A model generated the notes under the pieces. The model searched no databases, was not told the origin of the DNA, and worked only from the letters and a program-made list of their open reading frames with translations. The translations under genes were made by a program, and so were the position numbers. Shown here piece by piece: positions 36,653 through 44,841 of a DNA stretch of 64,000 nt. Position 1 is the first letter of the stretch; each line of letters begins with the position of its first letter. This DNA is from Mycoplana rhizolycopersici (GTDB lineage Bacteria; Pseudomonadota; Alphaproteobacteria; Rhizobiales; Rhizobiaceae): positions 62,001 to 126,000 of the forward strand of contig NZ_JABXYK010000013.1 of the NCBI RefSeq assembly GCF_013378445.1. The letters run 5' to 3'.

Positions 36653-37762
36653 TTACTTCGAGCCGATCATCATGAAGTCCTTGCCCTCTACCTTGTAAAG
36701 GTAGGACGGGGCGACCTTCAACTCGCCGACTTCGTCGAACTCCAGTTCGCCGACTGCCGTCTTGACCTTGACGGCGTGGAGGGCGTCGTTCATTTCTTCG
36801 CGGCTGAAGCCCTTGGTGGTTTTCAGCACTTCCTCAAGGATCTGCGCCTGGACGTAGCCGTAGATTGAGTAGGGACCGGCTTCCTCGCCGTACTTCTCCT
36901 TGTAGAGCTTGCCGAACGCGGCAATGTCCGGGGATGCGTTCATCGGCGGCACCTGGATCGCCACGATCGTGCCTTGCACGTTGGCTTCGCCGGCCTGGCT
37001 GATGAAGTCCGGCGTGTATCCGCCATCCGGCACAAGCAGCGTGGCCGTGACGCCCTGTTCATGCATCTGCTTGGCGAATAGCGACAACTGCGGCATGACG
37101 GCGCCGACGTAGATGACATCCGGGTTCTTGCTCTTGATCTGAGCCAGGACGGCGGTGAAGTCGACGTCGGTCGGAGCAATGGCAAGTGTGTCCAGCAGCT
37201 CGCCGCCGCCGGAGGTGAAGTTCTTGGCGAAGATCTCCGAAATGCCCTGGCCGAAGACCTGCTTGTCGTTGACGACGATCGCCTTCTTGGCGCCGAGCTC
37301 CCCAAGCGCGTATTCGGCCGGCAGCAATGCACCTGCGAGGTCGTTGGCAACCGGGCGAACCATGAACTTGTAGCCCTGTTGCGTCAGAGCCGGATTGGAG
37401 CCGAAGGTCATGGTCGGCAGAGAGCAATCCTCGTAGATCGGCAGCGTGGACTGGGCGACGCCCGAGTTGAAGTTGACGAGGCCGAGCACGACGTCATCGT
37501 TGTCGCAGTACTTCTGTGCGACCAGCGTTCCTTCGCGCGGATCCGCCTTGTCGTCCTGCTGGTCGATGGCGATGGTCGTGCCGTTGACGCCGCCTGCGGC
37601 ATTCAGCTGGTCGACGTAGAGCTTGAAGCCATTGTGCCAGGTCGTGCCGAAATAGGCCTGCGGCCCGGACAGCGGGCCAGCCAGCCCGATCGTGACTTCA
37701 TCTGCGAGCGCCTGCGTGGCGAGTAGCGATACGCCGAGGCAGAGCGAGGCGGCAAATTTCAT
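36653..37762 (-). CDS. Branched-chain amino acid-type ABC transporter substrate-binding protein
   Basis: Periplasmic receptor of 369 aa. The Sec signal peptide is about residues 1-20 with cleavage at QALA/DEVT, then VTIGLAGPLSGPQAYFG of the Peripla_BP_6 family. The ATG at 37762 follows GGGGA. It heads the third Liv-type operon, which ends with the PuuB-like oxidase. A palindromic operator lies 99 bases upstream of its start, tying it to the GntR regulator at 37910. The ligand is unknown. Confidence 0.93.
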   Translation of the reverse strand: MKFAASLCLGVSLLATQALADEVTIGLAGPLSGPQAYFGTTWHNGFKLYVDQLNAAGGVNGTTIAIDQQDDKADPREGTLVAQKYCDNDDVVLGLVNFNSGVAQSTLPIYEDCSLPTMTFGSNPALTQQGYKFMVRPVANDLAGALLPAEYALGELGAKKAIVVNDKQVFGQGISEIFAKNFTSGGGELLDTLAIAPTDVDFTAVLAQIKSKNPDVIYVGAVMPQLSLFAKQMHEQGVTATLLVPDGGYTPDFISQAGEANVQGTIVAIQVPPMNASPDIAAFGKLYKEKYGEEAGPYSIYGYVQAQILEEVLKTTKGFSREEMNDALHAVKVKTAVGELEFDEVGELKVAPSYLYKVEGKDFMMIGSK

Positions 37763-37858
37763 GGCGGTTCCCCTTTTTTGCAATCTGTTCAAGCCAGGAA
37801 GCTCGATGCGGTTTCCTTGCCGATCGTCATGGAAGCAGACTATTGGATCGCCGTCAAG

Positions 37859-37874
37859 AAAGTGTCGACACTAT
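37859..37874. promoter_or_regulatory. GntR regulon operator, site 1
   Basis: The perfect 12-base palindrome AGTGTCGACACT is at 37861-37872, with AA in front and AT behind. It lies between the GntR stop and the binding-protein start, about 99 bases before the latter on the minus strand. The same palindrome recurs at 45850 and, with one change, at 50648. Its centre TGTCGACA has the GT-N-AC half-site form known for FadR-type regulators. Confidence 0.8.
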
Positions 37875-37909
37875 TGCGTTCAATTTTTGCGCAGGCTAGT
37901 TCTTCTTCC

Positions 37910-38668
37910 TCAGGCCCTTCGGCGGCGCGTCTTGGAGGATGCGTCGCCGGGGGCGAAAACCTTGAGCAGAGCGTCCTTCAACGCCTGCTGCGTCGCGGAG
38001 ACCGTCATCTCGATATGATTGCGCAGCAGTTCGACACCGCGTTCGATATCCCGGTTCATCGCGGCCTCGACGATGGCCGAGTGAGAGCTGACCTGCGCCT
38101 TGTCGTGCGTGCGGTGTTCGATCTGGATGCGCCGAATGAAGCGGATGCGCGCATTGATGGAAGACAGCTGATGAACAAGCTCGGGATTTCCCGAAAGCTC
38201 GGCGATCAGCAGATGGAAACCCTCGTCCTCCGCAAGGATGACATCCGGCGGGTGGTCCTGATAACCCTCGACGATGGCGGTCCAGTAGGCGCGCAGCCGC
38301 TCGATCTGATCGTCCTCTGCGCGCTGGCACATCAGCCTGAAGGCGGCGCATTCGATGATGGTGCGCAACTCGTAGAGGTCGAGCAACCCTTCGGTGCTGA
38401 GGCTGCGGACGAAAAAGCCCCTGTTCGGCGTCAGAGAAACGAACCCCTCCGAGGCGAGGCGGTTCAGGGCCTCGCGAATCGGCGTGCGGGATACGCCGAG
38501 GCTGCGGGAAAGCTGCACCTCGTTGATGCGCTCCTCGGGTTTCAGTTTGAATTCCACCAGAAGCTTGCGGATCGTATTGTACGCCCGCTCGCTGCTGTCT
38601 GCCGATCTGCGCGTCTCGCCCTCGGTCTGCGGATCGCTCAGGGCAATGATTTCGGATCGTTCGTTCAT
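37910..38668 (-). CDS. GntR family (FCD/FadR-type) transcriptional regulator
   Basis: Regulator of 252 aa. The N-terminal winged helix (about residues 22-90) includes VQLSRSLGVSRTPIREALNR and GFVSLTPNRGFFVR. The C-terminal FCD domain contains ELRTIIECAAFRL and the His-rich region EDEGFHLLIAELSGN, usual for ligand and metal binding. The ATG at 38668 has GGAGG 5 bases upstream. Palindromic sites upstream of three nearby transcription units and a weaker one in its own promoter region suggest it controls a regulon spanning about 31.8-52.3 kb. Confidence 0.9.
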   Translation of the reverse strand: MNERSEIIALSDPQTEGETRRSADSSERAYNTIRKLLVEFKLKPEERINEVQLSRSLGVSRTPIREALNRLASEGFVSLTPNRGFFVRSLSTEGLLDLYELRTIIECAAFRLMCQRAEDDQIERLRAYWTAIVEGYQDHPPDVILAEDEGFHLLIAELSGNPELVHQLSSINARIRFIRRIQIEHRTHDKAQVSSHSAIVEAAMNRDIERGVELLRNHIEMTVSATQQALKDALLKVFAPGDASSKTRRRRA

Positions 38669-38697
38669 AGGGCCTCCGGCGCGTTTCAGTCTGCGCT

Positions 38698-38707
38698 TTG
38701 TCGACAG
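38698..38707. promoter_or_regulatory. Weak GntR operator candidate in regulator/proC-like intergenic region
   Basis: TTGTCGACAG contains the core TGTCGACA (38699-38706) of the regulon palindrome but not its outer GTG/CAC bases. It lies 30 bases upstream of the GntR ATG and between it and the divergent ProC-like gene, so it would suit autoregulation. Confidence 0.45.
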
Positions 38708-38775
38708 ATTGTAATGCACCTTTCCCCCAGTTTCATGCGGTTGGCAAGCCGCGGCACGTCCTTGAGGAGTTGACG

Positions 38776-39537
38776 ATGATACTTGGTATCCTTGGCGTAG
38801 GGCATCTCGCCGCGACCATGCTCACGGGCTTGCTGAAGTCGGGTTTTGACCCGGCGAGCGTTCTTCTGTCTCCACGCGGGAAGGGGCGGGAGCTTTCGGC
38901 CCGACACGCAATTCCGCTGGCCGCCGACAACCGGGCGCTCGTCGAGAAGGCCGACGTCGTCCTGCTTGCGGTCCGTCCGGCAGACGCTTCGGCCGCCGTC
39001 GCCGACCTGCCGTGGCGAATGGGGCATGTCGTCATATCAGCATGTGCCGGCGTTGCGCTCGAGTGCCTGCCGGTCGCGCCGGCGCGGGCTGTCAGAGCGA
39101 TGCCGCTGACTGCCGCGGAGATCAATGCAAGCCCGACGGTTTGCTTTCCCGAGATAGCCGAGGCCAACATGGTTCTGGAGCGCCTGGGGCCCGTGATACC
39201 GCTCGCAAGCGAGGCTGACTTCGAGGTCGCCACCGTCAACGCCGCCGTCTATGGCTGGGCCCAGGACCTGATCCGGCGAACTGCGGAATGGTCCGCGCAA
39301 AAGGGCGCCGACGCGCAGGCGATGCGCCGCCTTGTTGCTCTGACGTTCGTGGCCGCAGGCCGCTTGATCGATGAAAAGCCCGATCCGATGGGCGCGCTCC
39401 TCGCCGATCTCGTGACACCCGGCGGCATTACCGAACTGGGGCTCGACGTCCTCGCCTCAGGTGGTCAGGCTGCGCTCTGGCAGGAGGCCTGCGAGGCAGT
39501 GCATGCGCGCCTCATCCGGGAAAGCGGGCCGGCTTGA
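38776..39537 (+). CDS. Pyrroline-5-carboxylate reductase family protein (ProC-like)
   Basis: NAD(P)H-dependent imine reductase of 253 aa, near the usual 260-270 aa. The Rossmann start is ILGVGHLAATML and the C-terminal family signature is DLVTPGGITELGLDVLASGG. GAGGAG lies about 7 bases before the ATG at 38776. ProC reduces a cyclic imine (pyrroline 5-carboxylate) to proline; relatives act on other imines. Divergence from the GntR gene and a shared control region suggest a specialised catabolic role and not proline synthesis, which is inference. Confidence 0.85.
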   Translation: MILGILGVGHLAATMLTGLLKSGFDPASVLLSPRGKGRELSARHAIPLAADNRALVEKADVVLLAVRPADASAAVADLPWRMGHVVISACAGVALECLPVAPARAVRAMPLTAAEINASPTVCFPEIAEANMVLERLGPVIPLASEADFEVATVNAAVYGWAQDLIRRTAEWSAQKGADAQAMRRLVALTFVAAGRLIDEKPDPMGALLADLVTPGGITELGLDVLASGGQAALWQEACEAVHARLIRESGPA

Positions 39538-39543
39538 CAGGCT

Positions 39544-40299
39544 TCAGGACTGACGTTTTGGCGCATCGGGATAGGTGTGCCCGCCAGCAGCCTGTTCGCT
39601 CGGGGTGACCACCAGTTCCGCAACGTCGACATGATCAGGCAGGCGGAGCGCCGAGACAAGAACCGCCGCGACGTCCTCGGGTCCGAGCGGACGCTGCCGC
39701 GTATACATCCGGTTTCGCAGCAGTTCCCGATCGCCGTCGAAAGCCTTCATGTAGAAGTCGGTTTCCACACGGCCCGGAGCAATCTCCGTCAGCCGGACGC
39801 CCGTTCCGGCGAGGTCGTAACGCAGGATACGCCCGGCCTGGGACAGGCCCGCCTTCGCAGCGCCGTAGGTCGTCGTTCCGGGAAAGACCGCACCGGCCGC
39901 CGTGCTCGTGAGGTTGAAGATGTGCCCGCGCCCTCGCTCAATCATGCCCGGCAGGACCAGGCGGATCATCTGCAGCGGGGCTGTCAGGTTCAGCGACACC
40001 ACCTCCGCCGTCTCCTCCGCGCTCTGCTCGTGCAGCGGTCGTACGGTCGCAAGCCCGCCGGCATTGTTGACGAGCACATCGACGGGAACGCCGTCCAGTT
40101 TCCGTGCGATGGCCTCATGGTCGCGTACATCCGCCGCCAGAGGCTTCAGGCGCGGGCCGAGCCGCGCGGCCAGACTTTCCAGCGCCGAAAGGTCACGCGC
40201 CAATGCGTGCACCGTCAGGCCTTCGTTCACCAGTGCCGCGGCGATCGCAGCGCCGATCCCCTTGGAGGCGCCAGTCACGAGGGCTGTACGGTATTCCAT
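39544..40299 (-). CDS. SDR family oxidoreductase
   Basis: Classical short-chain dehydrogenase of 251 aa with the cofactor motif TGASKGIGAAIA, NNAG (structural) and the active-site YGAAKAG (Y-x-x-x-K), plus a serine in NLTSTAAG. The ATG at 40299 follows GAGG. It is the last gene of the seven-gene minus-strand operon starting with the E1alpha-like gene and converges with the ProC-like gene only 6 bases away. It probably oxidises or reduces a hydroxy/keto intermediate. Confidence 0.9.
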   Translation of the reverse strand: MEYRTALVTGASKGIGAAIAAALVNEGLTVHALARDLSALESLAARLGPRLKPLAADVRDHEAIARKLDGVPVDVLVNNAGGLATVRPLHEQSAEETAEVVSLNLTAPLQMIRLVLPGMIERGRGHIFNLTSTAAGAVFPGTTTYGAAKAGLSQAGRILRYDLAGTGVRLTEIAPGRVETDFYMKAFDGDRELLRNRMYTRQRPLGPEDVAAVLVSALRLPDHVDVAELVVTPSEQAAGGHTYPDAPKRQS

Positions 40300-40324
40300 G
40301 ATCTTCACCTCAATTTTGCTATTT

Positions 40325-41248
40325 TCAGAGAGCGCCGCGTTCGGCGATCGTTTTCAGGATCCCGACGAGACCGGCCTCGCGGTCGTCCTTCAGTTCCGCC
40401 TGGGTGCGGCCGCGAACGGCCTGCGCGGTCGAACCGGTGACGGTGCGGATCGTCTCGTCGTCCAGCTTGGCATCGAGAAGCGTATCCCAGATCGCCTGGT
40501 AGGTCGGGCCGTACTTCCGGAGGAAATCCTCCATGCCGTCAGCATTCAGCTGGTTGGAAATGAAGGAGCCCTGCAACGTCCATTTCGGACCCGGGCCGTA
40601 CATGAAGGCGCGATCGACATCCTCGACGGACGCCACGCCGTCGCGCACGAGCGCGATCGCTTCGCGCCACATCGCCCCCATGAGGCGCAAGGCGAGGTGG
40701 CCGGTGATTTCGCGGTTGAGAACGACCGGCTTCTTGCCGATGGCTTCGTAGATGGTGCGCGCCCGAAGGAGCGACGTCTCGGTCGTGTCGCGCCCGCCGA
40801 CGATTTCGACCAGAGGCATGAGATGCACCGGATTGAAGGGATGGCCGAGGACGATGCGGCCGGGCACACGGCAATCCGCCTGCATGTCGGATACGATCAG
40901 CGCGGAAGATGATGAGGCTATCACCACCTCGTCGTCGATATGCGCCTCAATCTCGGCCAGCAGCCGCCGCTTCAGCGAGAGGTCTTCCGGGCCGTTTTCC
41001 TGAACGAAACCTACGCCGGCAAGTGCATCCGCCAGCGTCGCGAAAATGTCGATGGGGCCGGGCTCGGCGATCCGTCCGCTAACCGCGTCCAGATCGGCCA
41101 TCAGCCCCGGTTGCGCGGCCCGGAACGCCTGCGTGCGGCCGTCCCCCGGATCATACACGCGCACGGGATGGCCGGCATGGGAAAAAGCCGCCGCCCAACG
41201 TTGTCCGATCACCCCAAAACCAACGATGCCGACAGGCTGCTTTTCCAT
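40325..41248 (-). CDS. 3-hydroxyacyl-CoA dehydrogenase-like NAD-dependent dehydrogenase
   Basis: Protein of 307 aa with an N-terminal Rossmann domain (GFGVIG, 10-15), the active-site region SSSSAL and GHPFNPVHLMPLVEIVGG with the catalytic histidine, and a C-terminal helical domain. Length and sequence fit the lambda-crystallin, L-gulonate 3-dehydrogenase and carnitine 3-dehydrogenase branch, whose substrates are free beta-hydroxy acids and not CoA esters. It sits in the operon with the E1/E2 complex. The exact substrate is unknown. Confidence 0.9.
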   Translation of the reverse strand: MEKQPVGIVGFGVIGQRWAAAFSHAGHPVRVYDPGDGRTQAFRAAQPGLMADLDAVSGRIAEPGPIDIFATLADALAGVGFVQENGPEDLSLKRRLLAEIEAHIDDEVVIASSSSALIVSDMQADCRVPGRIVLGHPFNPVHLMPLVEIVGGRDTTETSLLRARTIYEAIGKKPVVLNREITGHLALRLMGAMWREAIALVRDGVASVEDVDRAFMYGPGPKWTLQGSFISNQLNADGMEDFLRKYGPTYQAIWDTLLDAKLDDETIRTVTGSTAQAVRGRTQAELKDDREAGLVGILKTIAERGAL

Positions 41249-41258
41249 TTCCCTATCC

Positions 41259-42113
41259 TCAGTCCAACGCTTTGCGGAAGGCCTCGTTAAGGTCGTTCCA
41301 CGGTATCAGGAGGTCGATCCAGGCGCCGATGCGGCCGGCAGCGAGTATCGCTTCATCGATGAGGGAATCGAAAGGCAGGTCTTCCGCCATGGCCGCTTCC
41401 AGACGGAACAGAAGCGCCGGCGTTTCTTCCATGTGGCAGAAGTCGCGAAGCCGCGTTGCGGTCTTGTTCAACGCCAGCGCCGCCGTCTGCCGCAGGACGT
41501 CTTCGTCCCGTTTTCCGCGCTCGGCGCGCACCCACCAGAGGAGTTCGTGAAGAACCCGCGCTTCGGCCTCTGCTGCAAAGACCGGCCCGGCCGGATGCAT
41601 GATCGCACGCGAGGCGGTGATACCGCCGATGTCCGCCGGGCAGGCGGCCCAGAGTTTCGCGCGCGCCGACAGGATGTCGGGCGGCAGAAGCTGGGTTGCT
41701 TCGGGTACGGACGATTGCCGGTCGGCGCGCTCGAGCGTGCCGCTCAGGATGCGGCGGCCCTGCTCGTGCTTCAGCGTCCTGGCCAGTGCCGCGATGCCTT
41801 CGATCGGGGCATCGAGATGACCAAGTACGGTGATCTCAGCGTTCTCTGCCTGCAAGGGAGCAAAGGTGATTTCCAGGAACTGACGGACAGGCCAGTACAG
41901 AAACGCTCCCGGCGCTGCCGAAAGCACATGGGTCGCCCCTTCGACATCTTCCACAAACGGCGCGTGCCAGTAGATATGGCTGCCGGCGATCTTGGGTGTG
42001 TGGAGTTGCAACGGCAGCGGCAGTGCGTTCAGAAGAGCGCGCTGTGTGCGTTCGGCGTTGCCGTTCAGCCGCAGTGGCCAGCTCTGGCCTTCGGCCGAAA
42101 ATATGAGGTGCAT
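41259..42113 (-). CDS. Uncharacterised protein, possibly cyclophilin-like N-terminal domain
   Basis: Soluble protein of 284 aa with no signal peptide or membrane span. The first about 130 residues (start LIFSAEGQSWPLRL, then AGSHIYWHAPF) faintly resemble the small cyclophilin-like family DUF3830, seen beside amino acid importers. The remaining half is helix-rich with conserved-looking WWVRAERGKRDE and no motif I recognise. The ATG at 42113 follows GGGAAG; the long upstream reading frame overlaps the NIPSNAP gene and is rejected. It lies between the NIPSNAP and dehydrogenase genes. Function not assigned. Confidence 0.75.
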   Translation of the reverse strand: MHLIFSAEGQSWPLRLNGNAERTQRALLNALPLPLQLHTPKIAGSHIYWHAPFVEDVEGATHVLSAAPGAFLYWPVRQFLEITFAPLQAENAEITVLGHLDAPIEGIAALARTLKHEQGRRILSGTLERADRQSSVPEATQLLPPDILSARAKLWAACPADIGGITASRAIMHPAGPVFAAEAEARVLHELLWWVRAERGKRDEDVLRQTAALALNKTATRLRDFCHMEETPALLFRLEAAMAEDLPFDSLIDEAILAAGRIGAWIDLLIPWNDLNEAFRKALD

Positions 42114-42115
42114 TC

Positions 42116-42439
42116 TTACTTCCCGGGATTGAAAAAGGGGACGGGTTTGAGGATCTGGTTTCGCATGTCGAGCAGGTAGTCGGTCTCGATCACCTTGCGG
42201 CGGTAGGCCTGCCATTCCGGATCGGCCTCCATGCGGTCGCGACGTTCCTCGCGGTCGGCGAGGCTGTCGTACTTCCAAAGGTGGACCGTGCGGGAGAGAT
42301 CGCCGATATGCGTCTGGAAGAAGCCGAACGGCTCGCCGAGATAGTGGCGCTGCATCGGCAGGCCGACATCCTCGTAGAGCTTCAGAAAGTGCGGCAACAT
42401 GTTCGGGCGGGCCGTGTAGGTGCGATGATCAAAGATCAT
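42116..42439 (-). CDS. NIPSNAP family protein
   Basis: Small dimeric alpha/beta-barrel-type protein of 107 aa, recognised by the start MIFDHRTYTARPN, the middle LGEPFGFFQTHIGDL, then HLWKYDSLADRE and QNQILKP-like end. Members are often found in catabolic operons and may bind or isomerise small aromatic or keto intermediates, but their role is mostly unproven. The ATG at 42439 follows GGAG. It ends 2 bases before the unknown gene starts. Confidence 0.86.
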   Translation of the reverse strand: MIFDHRTYTARPNMLPHFLKLYEDVGLPMQRHYLGEPFGFFQTHIGDLSRTVHLWKYDSLADREERRDRMEADPEWQAYRRKVIETDYLLDMRNQILKPVPFFNPGK

Positions 42440-42459
42440 TTTCGTACTCCTTCGGGATC

Positions 42460-42476
42460 GATGGCACTGTGCCATC
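42460..42476. repeat. Intercistronic hairpin
   Basis: GATGGCA (42460-42466), loop CTG, TGCCATC (42470-42476) form a perfect 7-bp stem between the E2-like and NIPSNAP genes of the same operon. It may mark a processing or stability point. Confidence 0.5.
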
Positions 42477-42517
42477 CCGCACATGCGGAACGGCGATGAC
42501 GTATTGGCCGACGCCGG

Positions 42518-43852
42518 TCAGCCGGCGCTCCGAAGTGTTTCGGCAATGAGGCGCGCGGTGAGCTCGGGCGCTTCCATCTGCGGCACGTGGCCGACACCGT
42601 CGAGCAGGTGGACCGCCGCCGAGCCGGGCGCGCGCAAACTGTGCGCATGCGGGATCACCCGGTCCGAGCGGCCCCACACGATGCGCGTCGGCACCGACAC
42701 CCGCCGCAGGGCAGACAGCAGATCGAAGGCCTGCGTGCCGCCCGCAAAGAGTCGTTCGGCAAGGGCTGCCAGCACCGCTTTTTGTCCGTTCCGCTCCATG
42801 CTTCTCAGAACGGCACGCGCGTAGCCCTGCGGCAGCACGTTGGGGTCGGCGACCATCACGGAAAGCCAGCGCTCCAGTGCTTCGGCGGTCGTGGAGCGGG
42901 TCAGGCCACCGATGAAGCCGGCGTTGATTTCCGGGCCCAGACCTCCGGGAGCAAGCAATGTCAGCGACCGGACTGCGACACGGCCAAGGGCGGTCAACGC
43001 CAGCGCCGTGGCACCGCCGAGCGAGTGGCCCACGAGGTGGCTCCGCTCGATGCCCAGAGCTTCGATCCGGTCGGAAACGTCGAGCGCCAGGTCTTCGATC
43101 CCCTGTGCGGAGCGGCCGGTTTCTGCGCCGTGGCCGGGCAGATCGAGCGTGATCGTCTCGAATTCGGCCGGCAGAAGCGGCAGCACCTGCCGCCATGCCG
43201 AGCGGTCGGCGCCGAAACCGTGCAGCAGGATCACCGGATCGGCTTTGCGAGTGACGCTGGAAACCACCGGTGCCTGCGGTGCGCCCCCGGCCGTGGACGC
43301 TACTTGCGGCGCGGCGGAAGCAACCGGCGAAGCGATTGCCGGCTGCTCGCCCCTTGCGGACAAGGCCGCGGCCACGTCGCGCTGCTTGATGCGTCCGCGC
43401 GGACCGGAACCGGAAATGCCGCAAAGGTCGAGGCCGGCTTCCCTTGCAAGACGCCGCGCAAGCGGGCTTGCAATGACCCGACCTCCGGCCACCGCGGCAG
43501 GTGCGCCTGCCTCAGACGAGGCACCTTCGGCCGTGGCCGCGGCCATGACCGGCGCCGGGGCGGCCAGAGGTCGGGACTTCGGCCCGCCAGCCGAAGCATC
43601 TGCAGGTTTCGTATCCGAGATGGTGCCCAGGACCGCGCCGACCGGCGCTTCCTGGCCTTCAGAGAAGAATGTTTCTGCGAGCCAGCCGTCGCGTTCGGCT
43701 GCGACCTCGGTTGCGGCCTTGGCCGTTTCTACGGTGACAATCAGCTGGCCGGCCTTCACCGGCTCGCCGGGCTTCACCGCCCAGTCGAGGACGAGCACGG
43801 ACTCCATGTACTCGCCGCCGGCGCTTTCGATGCTGATCGGATGGTTCGCCAT
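42518..43852 (-). CDS. acoC: Acetoin dehydrogenase-like E2: lipoyl domain fused to alpha/beta hydrolase
   Basis: Dihydrolipoamide acyltransferase-type subunit of 444 aa. Residues 1-80 form a lipoyl domain with the lipoylated K45 in ETAKA. An Ala/Pro-rich linker follows, then an E3/E1-binding domain at about 126-165 (ASPLARRLAREAG and GPRGRIKQRDV). Residues 205-444 are an alpha/beta-hydrolase unit with S277 (GHSLGG), D397 and H422, in place of the usual acyltransferase domain. This layout is that of AcoC in acetoin cleavage systems. It works with the E1 subunits upstream; no E3 (lipoamide dehydrogenase) gene is in the operon, so a shared one is probably used. Confidence 0.9.
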   Translation of the reverse strand: MANHPISIESAGGEYMESVLVLDWAVKPGEPVKAGQLIVTVETAKAATEVAAERDGWLAETFFSEGQEAPVGAVLGTISDTKPADASAGGPKSRPLAAPAPVMAAATAEGASSEAGAPAAVAGGRVIASPLARRLAREAGLDLCGISGSGPRGRIKQRDVAAALSARGEQPAIASPVASAAPQVASTAGGAPQAPVVSSVTRKADPVILLHGFGADRSAWRQVLPLLPAEFETITLDLPGHGAETGRSAQGIEDLALDVSDRIEALGIERSHLVGHSLGGATALALTALGRVAVRSLTLLAPGGLGPEINAGFIGGLTRSTTAEALERWLSVMVADPNVLPQGYARAVLRSMERNGQKAVLAALAERLFAGGTQAFDLLSALRRVSVPTRIVWGRSDRVIPHAHSLRAPGSAAVHLLDGVGHVPQMEAPELTARLIAETLRSAG

Positions 43853-43864
43853 TCCGCGTCTCCG

Positions 43865-44839
43865 TTACTTCAGCGTTGCGAGCGCGGCTGCGCGGATCTT
43901 TTCCGCATTGGGCAGCATCGCCACTTCAAGCGGTTCGGAATAGGGGATCGGCATGTCGGGCAGCGTCACGCGCGCAACCGGCGCGTCGAGTTCGTCGAAT
44001 GCGTGATCCATGATCGTCGCCGATAATTCGGCCGCGTAGCCGCAGAAGCGCCAGCCCTCGTTGACGACGACCGCATGGTGCGTCTTGGCGATCGAGGTGA
44101 CAATGGCATTGACGTCGAGCGGGCGCAGCGAGCGCAGGTCGATGACTTCTGCGGAGACACCGTCCGCGGCCAAAAGTTCGGCTGCCTTCCTGGCTTCCAC
44201 GACCATCTTCGAGGTGGCAAAAATCGACACGTCATTACCGTCGCGCACGGTCGCCGCCTTTCCGAGCGGCACGGTCACGTCGCCGTCCGGCACTTCGCCA
44301 CGAATGTTGTAGAGAAGCTTGTGCTCCAGGAACACGACCGGCTGGTCATCGCGGATCGCCGCCTTCAGCATGCCCTTCGCATCGGCCGGCGTCGACGGTG
44401 CGACCACCTTGATGCCGGGGATATGGGCGAGCATCGAATCCAGCGCCTTTGAATGCTGCGCCCCGGCGCCCGCGCCGCCGCCGCCCTGCGTGCGCAGCAC
44501 GAACGGCATCTTCACCTGGTCGTTCCAGATGTAGTTGTAGATCGAAGCCTGGTTGACCAGGGCGTCGAGCGTCAGCGGAACGAAGTCCGCATACATGATC
44601 TCCAGCACCGGCCGAGTGCCGGTCATCGCGGCCGTGACCGCCATGGCCGTCAGCGCCTGCTCCGAGATCGGCGTGTCGCGAACGCGGCTTTCGCCGAACT
44701 CCTCCATCAGGCCTTTCGACACCTTGAAGACACCGCCATAGCGGCCTATGTCCTCGCCGAAGAGAAAGACGGACGGATCAGCCAGCATTTCCTCGCGAAG
44801 CGCGGCGTTGAGCGCTTCGGCATATCGCATAAGGGCCAT
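43865..44839 (-). CDS. acoB: Thiamine-dependent dehydrogenase complex E1 beta subunit (AcoB-like)
   Basis: Transketolase-like subunit of 324 aa. Landmarks are FGEDIGRYGG, RDTPISEQALTAMAVTAAMT, the GGGGAGAGAQHSKALDSMLAHI stretch and the C-terminal transketolase domain with PDMPIPYSEPLE. It forms an alpha2beta2 E1 with the gene upstream, decarboxylating or cleaving a keto substrate with ThDP and passing the acyl or hydroxyalkyl group to the E2 lipoyl arm. The ATG at 44839 is 2 bases after the E1alpha stop. Confidence 0.92.
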   Translation of the reverse strand: MALMRYAEALNAALREEMLADPSVFLFGEDIGRYGGVFKVSKGLMEEFGESRVRDTPISEQALTAMAVTAAMTGTRPVLEIMYADFVPLTLDALVNQASIYNYIWNDQVKMPFVLRTQGGGGAGAGAQHSKALDSMLAHIPGIKVVAPSTPADAKGMLKAAIRDDQPVVFLEHKLLYNIRGEVPDGDVTVPLGKAATVRDGNDVSIFATSKMVVEARKAAELLAADGVSAEVIDLRSLRPLDVNAIVTSIAKTHHAVVVNEGWRFCGYAAELSATIMDHAFDELDAPVARVTLPDMPIPYSEPLEVAMLPNAEKIRAAALATLK

Positions 44840-44841
44840 GT

